DNA of 37,827 nt from Tubiluchus corallicola (lineage: Eukaryota; Priapulida; Priapulimorpha; Priapulimorphida; Tubiluchidae): contig JAQGDQ010000167.1 in assembly GCA_030141605.1 (NCBI GenBank), positions 420,377 through 458,203 of the forward strand, read 5' to 3'. The notes below the pieces were generated by a model, which ran no database searches, was not told the DNA's origin, and worked only from the letters and a program-made list of their open reading frames with translations. Position 1 is the stretch's first letter, and each line of letters opens with the position of its first letter. The translations under genes were made by a program, and so were the position numbers. Positions 22,270-33,710 of the stretch are shown here, one piece after another.

Positions 22270-22600
22270 ATAAATTTATGATTATAGTAAAATTTCTGTC
22301 ACGATTTGCCATCATTAATAAACCATTCTTTCGGGGAATTCATCTCGTCGCCGTGAAGAAAATTAGAGAAAGTTTGCTGGCAAATGGCGGCGATCTGTTT
22401 AGCACTTTATTAACGGTTAAATTCGCCAGCTTTCAGACGCGATGTGTCACAAACAGTCGGGGCTGAATTTTCTGCGAAATGCGCTTTCGTTATTACCCTA
22501 AAAACAATTCAGCGGCCGAGTAATAAGTTGCGAAAAGAGACTGCACGCGAACTTGTAGACATTTTTGGCGGCCATTATTGTCACGTGATCTGCAAAAGTA
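22270..22600. promoter_or_regulatory. Candidate conserved non-coding block
   Basis: G+C-elevated, repeat-free sequence with regulatory-type words (CAAATGGCGGCGATC, GGCGGCCATTATTG, TCACGTGA E-box). The 62-codon plus frame at 22278-22466 lacks a known domain. It could be an intronic enhancer, or an unrecognised exon. Conservation was not tested. Confidence 0.25.
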
Positions 22601-23565
22601 ACTGTACGTAGAGTGGTAGAAGTAAAGAAACTTTGTTCGTGGAATAAAATTCTTGCAACTAGTTCCATTTTCAGACACTTGGAGCTGAATCTATAGTTCC
22701 TTATGTAAAAAGTTAAAGGAGCTACGAAGTTGAATTTGCTGCTTTTGTCATAGATGAACTTACAACAAAAATAATTCCGTTTCTGCCTTAAGTTCTTGTT
22801 CTTAATTGCTTTCTTTAGTTAGGTAAAATCAAAAATTTTGTCACAAAGAAATTTGTTGTTCTTAGAAGTAATGAAAAAGTGACATCTATAGATCTATTAG
22901 GAAGTTACCAATGTTTATCATCAGTCTGTTGTGTGCATAATGGATAGAAAGCCTTTTGCACACTTTGCACTCCAAGCATTTGCATGCCGCGTGCGCCAAG
23001 CATTACACAATTACTAGTCTGCTGTTGTTCAATTAGTTCACTAAACCATCTTTGTACAAGGAAAATCCTCTTTCTTTATCTTCACTCGCTGGGATTTTAT
23101 TTCCGAAATCGTGAAGCTCTCTTAGCTTCTGATGACAAGCGAATTTCAAAACAGATCAAATTGCACTCGCAATAACGCACTTTGTAAAAAATTTTGGACC
23201 TTTTTATCACGTCAAGGTGAAACGTCAGTACTCTACCTGTAGCACTGTGCACCTGTAAACTTATTGATCACACTGACCTTGGCGTGCACCTAGCTGTCAA
23301 CCTGAGGTGCCTCAAGAGCAGTTTGCACTCAAAAGCTGAAGCAATTGGTAATAACGAGTAAATAATACATTGCGTGAATGCTTTTCTGCGAGATCCCTAA
23401 CCGCTTAATGACGTCACAGTTTAATGCAAGATCTGCTGAAGTCGACATAACATGACTGTTATTTTGCTATTTTGCTTTTTGTATATACCGTTATTGTGTC
23501 AATTTGTGTGTATTTAATTTGTTTGTTTCTTCTGTAGATCTAAATTTGTTTTTTTAACATTTATG
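22601..23565. other. Non-coding, no gene recognised
   Basis: No ORF with a domain, RNA gene or clear repeat. A CCTTGGCGTGCACCTAGC / CAACCTGAGGTGCC area at about 23275-23320 is locally G+C-rich. Confidence 0.35.
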
Positions 23566-23570
23566 TGACA

Positions 23571-23795
23571 TCACCACCACCACTAGCACCACCACCACCA
23601 CCACCACCAACACAGTCACCACCACCACCTCCACCAACACCACCACCACCACCACCGCCGCCAACACCCACACCATCACCAACACCACCAACACCACCAC
23701 CACCACCACCACCCACACCACCACCAACACCACCAACACCACCAACACCACTAACACCACCACCACTACCAATACCACCACCACCACTACTACCT
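23571..23795. repeat. (CCA)n trinucleotide array
   Basis: About 220 bp of CCA with ACA and CCG variants, followed by a short GCTGCTGAT tract (about 23815-23850). It yields Pro/Thr frames on the plus strand and Val- and Gly-rich frames on the minus strand. A real proline-rich exon cannot be excluded, but nothing outside the repeat supports one. Confidence 0.93.
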
Positions 23796-23859
23796 GCTGC
23801 TTCTGTTGCCAAGTATTGTTGCTGCTGATGCTGATGCTGCTGATCCCCTTTCTCCTCCT

Positions 23860-25140
23860 GTTGCAATGATTGAGCAGCTATACTTGCATGCGAGGTTTTT
23901 GATTAAGGATACCCAGGGTTATAGTGAAGCACCAAATTGATATTAGCAGAGAACGCAAATGACATTATGCTGTCTGTTATTACATAAATTGCCAAGTAAC
24001 GCCCCTTGAGGTACATGTTGTTGAAGTTAAGTGGCGTGTGCTCTGAAAGCTGTGCGCCAGTTCTGTCTCAGCTGAAGTAGCCATTTTGGGGCAGACTTTC
24101 ATGGGAAACGACTTCTTGGTAACACTTTTACGAAAAGGCCTCTGTTTCGAAGTTTCCACCCTGACTGCGAGCCATAAATTCTGTTGCAAGTAGTTAGAGC
24201 CAGGTGTAGGTATGTGATCTCATTCAGCCAGCCTGCTGCATCACCGCTCCCGCACATATAGAAAAATTTAACGTCGTGGTCTTCAAATTCCAAGGAATTT
24301 TCATTGCAGTATGACAACATATATTGCTGACACGTATCCTCTTACAAAGATAATTGTTAAACGTACTCTGAATCTCTCGAAATCTATTGATAACCCCAAT
24401 AATGACCTCTTGCGTACATTGTCCATCTTAAATACTTACAGCAGCTTAACGACGTTGGGAAAGAATAACATTTTTGTACATTATTATGATAACAATTACA
24501 GATCTAATGATCGGATGACACGTGAACTTCATTGGACGTTGAACAACGAGATATTAATACTCTGATTTACGTACGATAAAATTGAAACTATGTTACTAAC
24601 ACTTTTGATAAATAAATAGATTAATTATTTTAGTTATTTATGTTGCCACCATTATACTGACTTGTCAATGTATTGCATTATGATATGCGAATAAAAATGA
24701 TATATTTCGTATGCAATGGGGGGATGACCTAACTCCAGTCATTTGCTTGGTAAAAAAGAATTTCTTCAGAATTGCGTCCTATTTCCCAAAATTTTATTTT
24801 TTTGCAGCAGTTGCACGCTTTTATGGTCCTTAAACAACTTTACCAATCAGTGCTTTCCTAGCATTGCGACTTACTGAGGTCTTCAGTAACATTGAATATA
24901 ATAAGTTTGATATAGTTAAATATAATATAATAAATTAAAAAATCATAATTACGTAGTAGGCATTTCAGACATTAATAATTGTTCCATAATCCACGTCGCG
25001 GAAAATACTCGAAATCATCCATTCAGGCACAGTCATGCAGACTATTAGATTTGGCGAGTTCAACTTGTTTTAATGCTTACTGATATTTACTGACGACCAC
25101 CAACTTCATCGAAACGGCAATGTAATCGGTGCTTTTCCAA
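23860..25140. other. Non-coding, no gene recognised
   Basis: Open frames at 23980-24320 (minus) and 24311-24565 (plus) have no recognisable domain. The A+T-rich end at about 24580-24720 (GATAAATAAATAGATTAATT) looks like a possible LINE tail. Confidence 0.35.
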
Positions 25141-25149
25141 CCTTGTGCT

Positions 25150-25670
25150 GTGCCCCCCCCCATCTTCTTCAAGAACCCCTCCAAGTTACTCTTGAAAGCA
25201 ATTAAACTGGTAGAGTTTGATTTCCTCTCTTAACTGGTTCCTGGTATTTATAGCCTTTTGGCTGAACAGTATTTTCTAAGATCAAATCTAGAAATTCTTT
25301 CACTAATTTTTGGAGTGACCTCTTGTTCTAGTGTCATCACTAGCAGTAAAAAATCCTTACATTCCAGACCTTCGAGTCCATTCACAATTCTAATCAGATC
25401 TGCTTTCAGTCGACGGTGTTCTATGGGCATTAATCTGCATCTGTTCAGTGTCTGTTCATATGTTAATTCTGCAAAACTAGGACATTCAATCAAGTTTTAG
25501 CTCTCTTTTGTACACTTTCAAGCAATCTAATATCTTTTAACTTGTATAGGCTATATGCCTGCATGCAGTAATCCAAGTGTTGTCTAACAAAACTTTTGTA
25601 CTGTTTTATAATTACATCATTGTCTCTGTTAGTAGAAGACCTTTTAATGAGACATTTCGATAAATTTCAG
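25150..25670 (-). pseudogene. CR1-like LINE remnant: RT thumb to C-terminus
   Basis: Minus-strand frames give LSKCLIKRSSTNRDN, then IIKQYKSFVRQHLDYCMQAY and DIRLLESVQKRAKT. A 1-base frameshift later come LIECPSFAELTYEQTLNRC, then LMPIEHRRLKADLIRIVNGL and SRFDLRKYCSAKR. This matches the order seen after the catalytic core of CR1/L2-type reverse transcriptases (LYKSLVRPHLEYC..QAW, LE.VQRRATK, L.YEERL..L.L..LE.RRLRGDLI, SRLDVRKYFFSQR). Further frameshifts follow toward 25150. No 5' part is nearby in the same orientation. Confidence 0.85.
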
Positions 25671-25674
25671 ATAA

Positions 25675-26415
25675 TTAATCTCCTCGCTCGTTCACAGAGG
25701 ACACGAAAAAGGCCATGAGAGACTCTGAATGCTTGACATTTCAGGCGACGCAATATTACTTTGCACTCCGCGCTCGGTGCAGACCGCCAAGCAGGTCAAC
25801 CCAAACGACAATCTTACGAATGAACAATGAATGGGCTTCATTCTTACAAAGTCTTCTCGAAAATTCCAGAAAATGTTCGCAGCATGAAGCCATGATCAAA
25901 AGGCTTTCTACTATACCATGAAGCAGCCCTCAGGTTTTAACAATTTTTGCCAAGCTACTCAGTATCATTGTTGTCTCACTGAAACAAACACAAGTTAGCA
26001 GAAGTGTTTTTGCATAGACAAATTAATCACTCTGGAATACCATGGTTTAGACTGAAAAGCCCACAGGGAACAATTGCTTTCCATTCATTTGACATTTTAA
26101 AGTCTAGCGTGCCTCGGGGAGGCTGATTAGCTTCAAATGGCAAAAGTCGGCATATCAGAATCGATATGACCAGACCAAGTTACAAAAACGTGTTTTAAGC
26201 GAACCAAGTTACAAATGATTTACATTGTTAAAAGTTTCTTTGTTACTTTTTAATACCATCATTTTTGCATTTCTGATATGAACTATTATATCGCGTTATT
26301 CTATTTCCTCTTCTCTCCCGCCTTCTGTTTACTTCTTCAGCTTCTTTTTCCCTTCCCCTGTTTTCATTTGCTTCCTAATCCCTACTTTTTTCTTTCCCTT
26401 CCCTCCACAAAAGTT
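25675..26415. other. Non-coding between two LINE fragments
   Basis: No domain in the open frames at 25715-25921 and 26278-26511; the latter runs into the adjacent LINE fragment in the wrong frame. A pyrimidine-rich stretch lies at about 26290-26405. Confidence 0.35.
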
Positions 26416-26417
26416 AA

Positions 26418-26830
26418 ACGGACAAACTACCACTTGATTTTCTTCATGCCTTTGACATCGTATCTTATGGCGCACTCGAAAAAGGTTTCTCTCAGATTAG
26501 CAGGTTCGTAAAAAACTGGACTAATGCAATTTCCAAAATGTAGACGATGGACAGACATTCTCAAAGTCCAAGTCAGGTTCGGAGTCCCACAAGAAAGCAT
26601 CTAGTTTCACTGCTATTCATTCTTTTAATAAATAATCCTACCAAGTAAGGTTTGTCCGGATTCAAAGGACTGCCTGTTTGCGGGACGACCGCCTTGTCTT
26701 CAAAGTGATGGGATTGTCTGATAGCCAAGATACATCCTAATTTGATTTACCCGTGCTCGAACTCGAAACATAATTATTCAAATGGCCAATGAGTTTTTTT
26801 AGCAAGTGTCATATGGATCAACCAATCACG
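26418..26830 (+). pseudogene. CR1-like LINE reverse-transcriptase core remnant
   Basis: Three plus-strand frames together show RT landmarks in order: TDKLPLDFLHAFDIVSYGAL (motif A, LDFxxAFD), ISRFVKNW, VDDGQTFSK, GVPQES followed after a frameshift by LVSLLFILLINNPT (usual SGVPQGSVLGPLLFLLYIND), an LFAG where the FADD box should be, and WPMSFFSKCHM (usual WQMxFNxSKC). It has several frameshifts and stops and has lost the catalytic FADD aspartates, so it is dead. It is opposite in orientation to the neighbouring remnant, so it is not simply the same copy. Confidence 0.8.
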
Positions 26831-26831
26831 A

Positions 26832-27255
26832 TTTAGTAGATGACAACAAAATGTATGTCTTGCTGTAGGAATTCAACCAAGTTAGCTAAGTGTTTGAGAG
26901 CTAGAGTGAATGAAAGTCATTAACACCAGGAAGTTTAATCGTGGGACGCATTTAGACACTACATTGAAAAAAGTAACACTCTCACTAATTCCGTTACGCT
27001 AAGACAAAATGTCAACCACTGTCCTAGCAACAGAAACAAAGTACAAAAGCTGAATCACAATGTGTGTGAATATCATGTACAAAAATTTTATAAACATATA
27101 AATATATATATATATATTTAATTTTTTGAAAATTTTAAAATATATATATAAAATTTTGTATGTGATTAATTGTATAATTAGATGGTAAGTTTAACAGAGC
27201 ATCAACAAATAATGTAACTGATTAGCTAAACTTCAATGTTTTTGACTGTATGATG
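26832..27255. repeat. Inverted homologous pair, left arm
   Basis: The reverse complement aligns with 28650-29008 through many blocks: AGCTAATCAGTTA, CTAATTATACAATTAATCAC, TTATAAAATTT, TACATGATATTC, TGATTCAG, TTTTGTACTT, TTTTGTCTTAG, CTAGCTCTCAAACACTTA. This arm carries an extra A+T-rich stretch of about 60 bp (about 27097-27160, (TA)n with internal inverted repeats) that the right arm lacks. Boundaries are approximate. Confidence 0.85.
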
Positions 27256-27319
27256 ATGTAAATAAAAATATGTAAATTGAGTAACAATGTTATGTAATAG
27301 GACCTGTAATATCATTATA

Positions 27320-27503
<184 letters not shown>

Positions 27504-28649
27504 GCCTTTTTTCAAAATCAGCTTTAAATTCAACAGATAGCACAAGCCTACCATGAGGCTATAATGATGATGACAATGATAATAATAATTACTCTCTCCT
27601 CACACAAACACACACGTACCACGTCCACCCACAGACATTCTCTCTTCTCTCTTTTGTTCCAACTCTTGTCTGCCTCAATTCTCATCCTCACTCTCTCACT
27701 TTCTGAAACCGGAACCTACACACGCTGGCAGATTAACCGCCATATTAATGTTACTTATTGATTACACGCCTGTTAGGGAGCGCTGTGGCAGATAAAAGAT
27801 TCCCTTCCATTCTTATACTGCCCTTTTGCTCTTAGAACTTGCACAAAATCACTGTCGCTACAGAAATACTCTACATTTCTTTTCCCCACGGCAAACAGCA
27901 CCTCTCTCGCTGTCAAGCCCAAGGCAATAACGTTGGCTTCATTTTTGGAAAGAGTCAATATTTAAAGGGAAGGCTCCGACAATGACATCTCTGTTTGCGC
28001 TGCCGAGCATCAAGCAGCAACTTGAATGTTAGCGTGAAACAGGTTTTAAGCAAATTTGGTAAGAAGAGATAGCAGTTTTCGCGTGCTCCTTGCTTCACCG
28101 AATGTGCCCAGTTGTCCAGTCATGATTTTCGCGAGGACTGTTGACCTTTTAAATAGCCACTCTTACGAAGAAAGTGCATGTCTAGTTTCATAAATCTACC
28201 ACTGGATGCGCCTCAAATAGCTTAAGCGCTAGGTAATTTACTATCATTGTTTTGATGTGAGGAAAAGATGGGTCATAAATATCCTTTAAATAGGAAACAA
28301 GAAAACCCTCGCAAGAAAGCTTGTTTTCCTGCAGGAAATAAATTGAATGGTGCTATTTAGCTTCGAACACAGTGCATCACTTAATTCATTCAGTCAATTT
28401 TTCAACATTTTAAGCTATTGTTCAGGATCTTTGCAAACGAGCAGTGAGTGTTAAAACGTGTGAAACTAATGAAAGAATGGCTAATGTGATAAATATACTT
28501 CTAGTGCCTTCTGTCTGTTAAGGACGTCCTTAAATTTTATAAAGAGCAGGTTTAAGTTGAGTAGATGATCATATTGTGTCACCTTTATTTTAATTACATT
28601 AATAATTACGTCATTATTATCGCTGTTCTTTAAAAAGATGTGCATAAGT
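27504..28649. other. Interior between the inverted arms, no gene recognised
   Basis: A second small GAT/AAT run lies at 27562-27592. The minus frame at 27773-27958 (begins MTLSKNEANVIALGLTAREV) lies in more balanced base composition and reads like possible coding sequence, but I recognise no family. No Kv4 exon 2 signature was found here. Confidence 0.35.
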
Positions 28650-29008
28650 TTACAGTAAAAACATGCAAATATAGCTAATCAGTTATCGTTTGATGATGTT
28701 CTGTTGAACGTAATTTCTAATTATACAATTAATCACATGTTTATAAAATTTATACATGATATTCGTAATATTCTGATTCAGGTTTTGTACTTCAGTGAAA
28801 ACCTTACCTGTAAAATTGGCTGTTTGTATTGCCAGGGTAGTGTTTTGTCTTAGTGTGTGTTTAGGGAATGGTGAATGTTACTATACGCCCTGCAGTTGAA
28901 ATTTATGGTGTTGATAACAATGACTCCCATTCAGCCTAGCTCTCAAACACTTAACTAGCTCGTTTGTATTGCTATATTGATTAAATAAATTTTATGTCCA
29001 TCCTAAGA
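28650..29008. repeat. Inverted homologous pair, right arm
   Basis: Counterpart of 26832-27255 in opposite orientation. It ends near ATAAATTTTATGTCC, about 220 bp from the Kv4 splice donor. The arms may be two inverted insertions of one dispersed repeat, or long terminal arms of a foldback-type element with a 1.4-kb middle. Confidence 0.85.
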
Positions 29009-29225
29009 AGCTGTCGCGTACAACCTTGTCATTATCTGCTAACGAAATGATTTTTTATCAACAGAACAAAATGTTAGAACAATCCAAGGCATTTTTAAAC
29101 TACAGCAAACACGGAACAATCTCTGGGGGTAGTTTTCAGCAAATAATCTGTCAGCTCTCCCAGCAGAATTCATCCAGATGCTCGATCATAGTCAAGTACA
29201 ATTGGATTTCAAACAAAAGTTAACT

Positions 29226-29233
29226 ACTTACCC
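29226..29233 (-). promoter_or_regulatory. 5' splice donor of the Kv4 exon
   Basis: On the minus strand the coding frame reads ACG CTG GG and is followed directly by GTAAGT, a consensus donor. Reading through gives a TAA stop at once, so splicing is required. The intron is phase 2, splitting the Gly codon before the expected YGD selectivity filter. Exon's last base is 29232 and the intron's first base is 29231. Confidence 0.93.
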
Positions 29234-30346
29234 CAGCGTTGTCATGGTTACGATTGTATACCAGAAGGATGCCGGGATACTAGTGAAAGTCGTTTGATCC
29301 TCATTTTTCTCTGCGTAAAACATGACTGTGGCAAATATGATAATAGCCATTGTGAGAGAGAACAGTAGAAAACCTAGTTCACTCGCACAACTCTTCAACG
29401 TGTAGCCCAGAATGCGCAGTCCTTGTGAATGTCTGGAAAACTTGAAAATACGAAAAACACGAAAAACTCTCAGAGTGACAAACGCACCACTGACGTCGTC
29501 GTTGTCGTCAGAAATGCCAAGTCCAATGTAATAGGGGGCGATGGCAACAACATCGATGATGCTCATGACGCTGCGTACGAACTTGCATCTGTCCGGAGCA
29601 GCAAAAAGTCGAAGTAAATACTCTGCGGTAAATATCATCACACAAGCAGTATCAGTACAAAAAAATATTAAATGATACCGTTCCCCACACGATAAATTGA
29701 CTAGAGTTTTAGGATCGATGCCACATGGCACTGTGTCGACCACATTGCCCATGACTGAAACAGCTATGAAGAACCCGGTGACATAATAAAACACAAGAGC
29801 AGCCGTGCTGGTATGAGGATTTTCAAATGCTCGCCACATACGCTCTCGGACTGAGCCACATGGATACTGCCCTTCTCCATTGTCGGAGAGCCTATCATCT
29901 TGCAACCTCTCCGTATTCTCTCTTTTCTTGTCCTTATAATCTTCAAAACAACAATCACCAATAATGTCTGGGATTATACCAAAGAACGATAGTTCCTCTT
30001 CAAAAGCTTGCACGCATTCGTGCTTTGGATAGTGTAACTTGCCTGTACGGTAATAGGTTAGAATGTGTCGGAAGATGTCCGGATCTCGATCGAAAAAGTA
30101 CTCCTTGACGTCATCATCGTAAAAGAACTCACGTTCGTTGGATCCGAGCAGAGTATCGGGATATTTTTCTACCGTATTCCGCCATGTTTCAAAGCAACGT
30201 CCACTCACGTTTATGATAAGTTTTTCATCAGTTTGCCGAGGTTCATCTTTGCAGACTGGTGACTTCGGAAATGTGCTCTGAGCAAGTGGGACCCAACCTA
30301 CGGCTGCGGCACGGGCAAACGGTAACCAGGCAGCTACTGAAGCCAT
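29232..30346 (-). CDS. Shal: Kv4 (Shal/KCND) voltage-gated K+ channel, first coding exon, partial
   Basis: This exon encodes the first 371 complete residues plus two bases of the next codon of an A-type K+ channel subunit; tetramers in the plasma membrane carry fast, somatodendritic outward current. Counting from the chosen Met: the hydrophobic KChIP-binding N-terminus [19 protein letters not shown]1 tetramerisation domain about 41-140 with the Zn2+ ligands H105, C111, C132, C133; S1 about 182-203; S2 about 224-247; S3 about 258-277; S4 about 287-310 with [18 protein letters not shown]5 about 323-343; pore helix [12 protein letters not shown] at 361-372. A Met eight codons upstream (30370) is in frame, but the family N-terminus begins at MASVAAW, so 30346 is preferred. 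The reading frame is intact. S6, the GYGD filter and the C-terminus lie in later exons not recognised here. From memory, vertebrate KCND genes also break their coding sequence at TMTTLG. Family assignment is very secure; the symbol is by orthology. Confidence 0.97.
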
Positions 30347-30397
30347 CTGTGTTTCGTCACACTTGTACATAGAAAAAAGAAAAAAGTTTATTAGTTA
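30347..30397 (-). promoter_or_regulatory. Putative 3' splice acceptor just 5' of the Kv4 start codon
   Basis: Reading the minus strand there is a branch-point-like ACTAAT (around 30390-30396), then a nearly pure pyrimidine tract (about 30371-30388), then AG dinucleotides ending at 30362 and at 30347. The second, CACAG, abuts the preferred ATG. This is the layout of an intron end, so the 5' UTR may continue in an upstream leader exon. The alternative is that the tract is ordinary 5' UTR and the exon starts farther upstream. No transcript evidence is available from sequence alone. Confidence 0.4.
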
Positions 30398-30399
30398 CA

Positions 30400-33300
30400 A
30401 AAAAGTTCCATAGGTGCAGACAATAATGCCAAGGGTGAACAATAAATGAATAACAACCAGTGATCAGAGACTAACAAGTAGTAATCAACTGTTACAGTGC
30501 AAAGGTAGTTCATCCGGCTTTGGGAATATAAATCAGAATCTTCAGTAAGTTACCCCACCTGAACAAGATCACCCTTCTGACACAATGTCTGCCGTCAAAG
30601 TTGATGAAAATGCTTTTCATATGTATGGTAATGGTACCAAACAAGTACTAGCTGCGTTGCCATTGCTTTAGTTGTGTGGGCAACCTGTCCTACTGCGCTC
30701 CTAAACTTTGGCTAGTAAAATAGTAAGAGCAGTCTAAGTATTAGAAGGCAGCCACCATTTTTCAAATCGTTCACATCAATATTGTTCGTGACCTTTGAGT
30801 AATTAAAATGTCCATAACTATCTGCACTCAGCTGCGCTTCTTTTGCATACAATGACCACGCTGTGTTCATCACACTGCTCTTGCAATAGCCCACAGCACA
30901 GCCAAATTTGATGCATGGATAAATGGAATGAATTGTCATATTTAATACAAGCTACCAGCATTCACTATACAATAGTGGTACTTAGCCGTACTCATGCAGT
31001 AAATGCTTAATTATATTAAATCGTAATGTAATAAGCATTTTTAACCGTCTAACTCAGCCTTGACTAAATAAAAACTTTTATCTGAGGTACCTAAACAATC
31101 CAACTTATTAATAGGATTCTTCTGCGTAGTTACAAAGGACTAACTCCTGTCTGTATAAGCACCGTTGTCGTTGTAGTTAGTTCTTTCCACTGATAATGAC
31201 ATAAATTCTAAAGCGTGTTCGGAAATTTTAATGCGTTCTGTTGTATTTAAAATATTTTTTTATGATTTTTATACTTTGTATAATTTTAAATTTTATTTTA
31301 TAAATAAGCAATCAATAAGGCGGTCAGACAAGCAAACAAACTTTCCTATATCATTACGTCATGTCGTTGAACCAGCTAGCTAATCATTTCGTTTTTACTT
31401 CAAATCAATTTAAGTAATAAAGTATTCATCTCCACAAATGCGCTTAGTACGGAATTATGGCGAATTCGTCTTTCACCCAGCTCTCCGCCATTTTCCATTT
31501 AGCAAAATTTCTCGTAGCGTAAGTGATACTTGATCTTTTTGTGAAAGTGTTGCAATAACATTGCTGAGTGCCTGTTCGACAAAGCTGGCAATTTCCCTCT
31601 GCGACAGTGGCTTCTGGCTCAAGTGGGCGAACTTCATCATGGTTATACGTGGCACGCAACGGCTTCCATTTTAATGAAACGGTTGCCATTTCATATTATA
31701 GGTTTCCATTTATATTGTTTTTTTACTGTAACCTTTTCGTCACCCCTGCTCCCTCTCCTTTCTAAACAATACTTTTGTTCTTTTAATCAAACGAGACAAT
31801 CACACACTTCATTTAAAGGTACTCCAACTCCCCAAAAATCCTGCCTATACTGCCCCCACTTGAATGTAACGTTCTCTCCGTGGGCTACATTATACACGCT
31901 ACAGTGTTTGTTATTTCCGTGGTAATTTCGCTCAAGCTGGAATCTCTCGAAACGTCTGTGAAGAATGAATATAAATTACATAAACCAAACACAGCTCTAT
32001 GACTTCATACGACCACAGATGTGATGCATGTTTTCATTTGTGTCAAAACACTTTAAAATACAGGCCAAACCTTCTGGGAGGTTAGGCTTATTTCAATGTT
32101 CGCGAAAAATGTTAGAAAGATCTAGTAATAAAATTGCAATAAGCGTCTCGTGTAACTAATAAAATCACTTTAAAGTTGCGACCACTTCATGCTTGGGCGC
32201 TCCCATTTTCAATGCTAATTTCAATCTTCGTCAAAGTATAATAAGTTCTTACAAAAACATTAGATTTTTTGTAAAAATTTAGATTTTGTAATATTTTTGT
32301 GAAAATTAGGTAAGCTGCAAAAGTTAGAATTAATTTAAGCAGCGCGCGCTTACGAAAAGTCACGAAGTCTCCCAGTTACGTCATGATTTTCAAGTGAATG
32401 GCGGCATCCTCCACGCCTGAAAATTTCTATTCAGAGGTAGTATATTTTAAATTTATGTTTTATAGGTAGTTCTGTGCAAGTTTCTTTGTTAAATTTTTTA
32501 AATTAAAATTTCTATTATTATATTAATGGCCAATAATATAAGTGGGGCCATTTTTGTATTACCAACAGAGATCGTTCTTGTAATAGAATAAATTCAAATT
32601 ATTACAATTCTAAAATTTTTATTTTAATTTTGGCATCAAAGTCAACTTATAAGTCAATATTTTTCAATTTTTGGCATCGAAGACATTAAAAGAATTATAA
32701 AAACGCAGTCACGACTTTCTGCATGACCTGATTTATAAGACAAATAATTATATCATATGAAAATTCGTGACATTTCGTATCTATTAATTGAGAAATGTTA
32801 TCATTAAAGGCCTTAAACGTATTGTTTTTAATGTTTTAAGGCACAAATGTAGGCTTGAAATCAAAAAGCTGGCGCTTGGTATTGAAACCAGCTTGATCTC
32901 AGCGCCCTCTTTTGCATGTTAATGGATCCGCCCTCCAAGAAGCCAAATACGTTGAAGTGTGCGAAATGTTCAACTTAGCAAACAAGGCAGTGAAGCCAAA
33001 GCAATTCTGCTTTCCCTGTTTAATGCAAGCATTTAAATCAGTATGCATAGGTTGCTGAAAGTGAATCATTTTTGAATTTCAGCACAACTGACTTCACTTG
33101 AATCAATTATTATATATCTGCACAGGGACGTTAATCATTACCTGAAGGCAGGAGGGGACAGCTGGTGCCTTTTCCTTGTCATTTTCCTTCAGGCAGCAAA
33201 GATTCCAGCGCGTCTGCTACTTGCATAAACTTTTTAAGTTACAAAAGTGTGTATTTGAGCGTTTCATCATAGGAAGCTAGGAGGGAGAAAATTCTGCTGT

Positions 33301-33700
33301 CTTCTTACAAAAGAGGTAAAAATGAGGTAAGCAGGGGCGGAAGAGGGTAACCTGGAAATGTAAAAAAGCACAAAGACAACCGTTTATCTTTTTCTAAAAA
33401 TACGTAAAAACAACGGCAAGACATTCCAACATTTTAAGGCAATATTATTGTGACCTGTTACTGTTAATAAATTTCAAACAAATAAATTTTGATGAAGTTT
33501 ATAGGAACCTTAGAAGATGTTTCGTTTACACTATGATGATGCACCTGCACGCCCATTCCTTCATTGTGACATTTCATGGAGTTTCCAACCTTCTGAAGTA
33601 ATTTGACTTTGATCCAAACCGTTTGCTAGCTGTTTAAAAAGTAATATTTTGTGAAAGGAAGTGCTCTTCTTGCAACAAACTGCCTGAGCTATATGATTAC
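30400..33700. other. Upstream region of Kv4, no second gene recognised
   Basis: Mostly A+T-rich. Two overlapping minus frames at 31444-31689 (begins MATVSLKWKPLRATYNHDEV) and 31473-31655 sit in a G+C-elevated patch with GCCATTTT words. I recognise no domain. One GGATCCGCCC box lies at about 32927. A CCTGAAGG/CCTTCAGG inverted pair lies at about 33144-33197. Any Kv4 promoter or leader exon is likely in or beyond this region but cannot be placed. Confidence 0.35.
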
Positions 33701-33710
33701 ATGTTCCTGG

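Noticed and set aside
23554-23866. Proline-rich plus frame and Gly/Val-rich minus frames
   Set aside because: Direct translation of a (CCA)n array, open on both strands, with no conserved flanks or splice context.
29429-29617. Plus-strand open frames inside the Kv4 exon (also 30065-30262, and minus 29764-29961)
   Set aside because: Shadow frames of the intact, conserved Kv4 coding exon.
31473-31655. Faint resemblance of a 60-codon frame to HU/IHF DNA-binding proteins
   Set aside because: Similarity limited to a few residues; the G-F-G loop and arm sequences of that family are absent.
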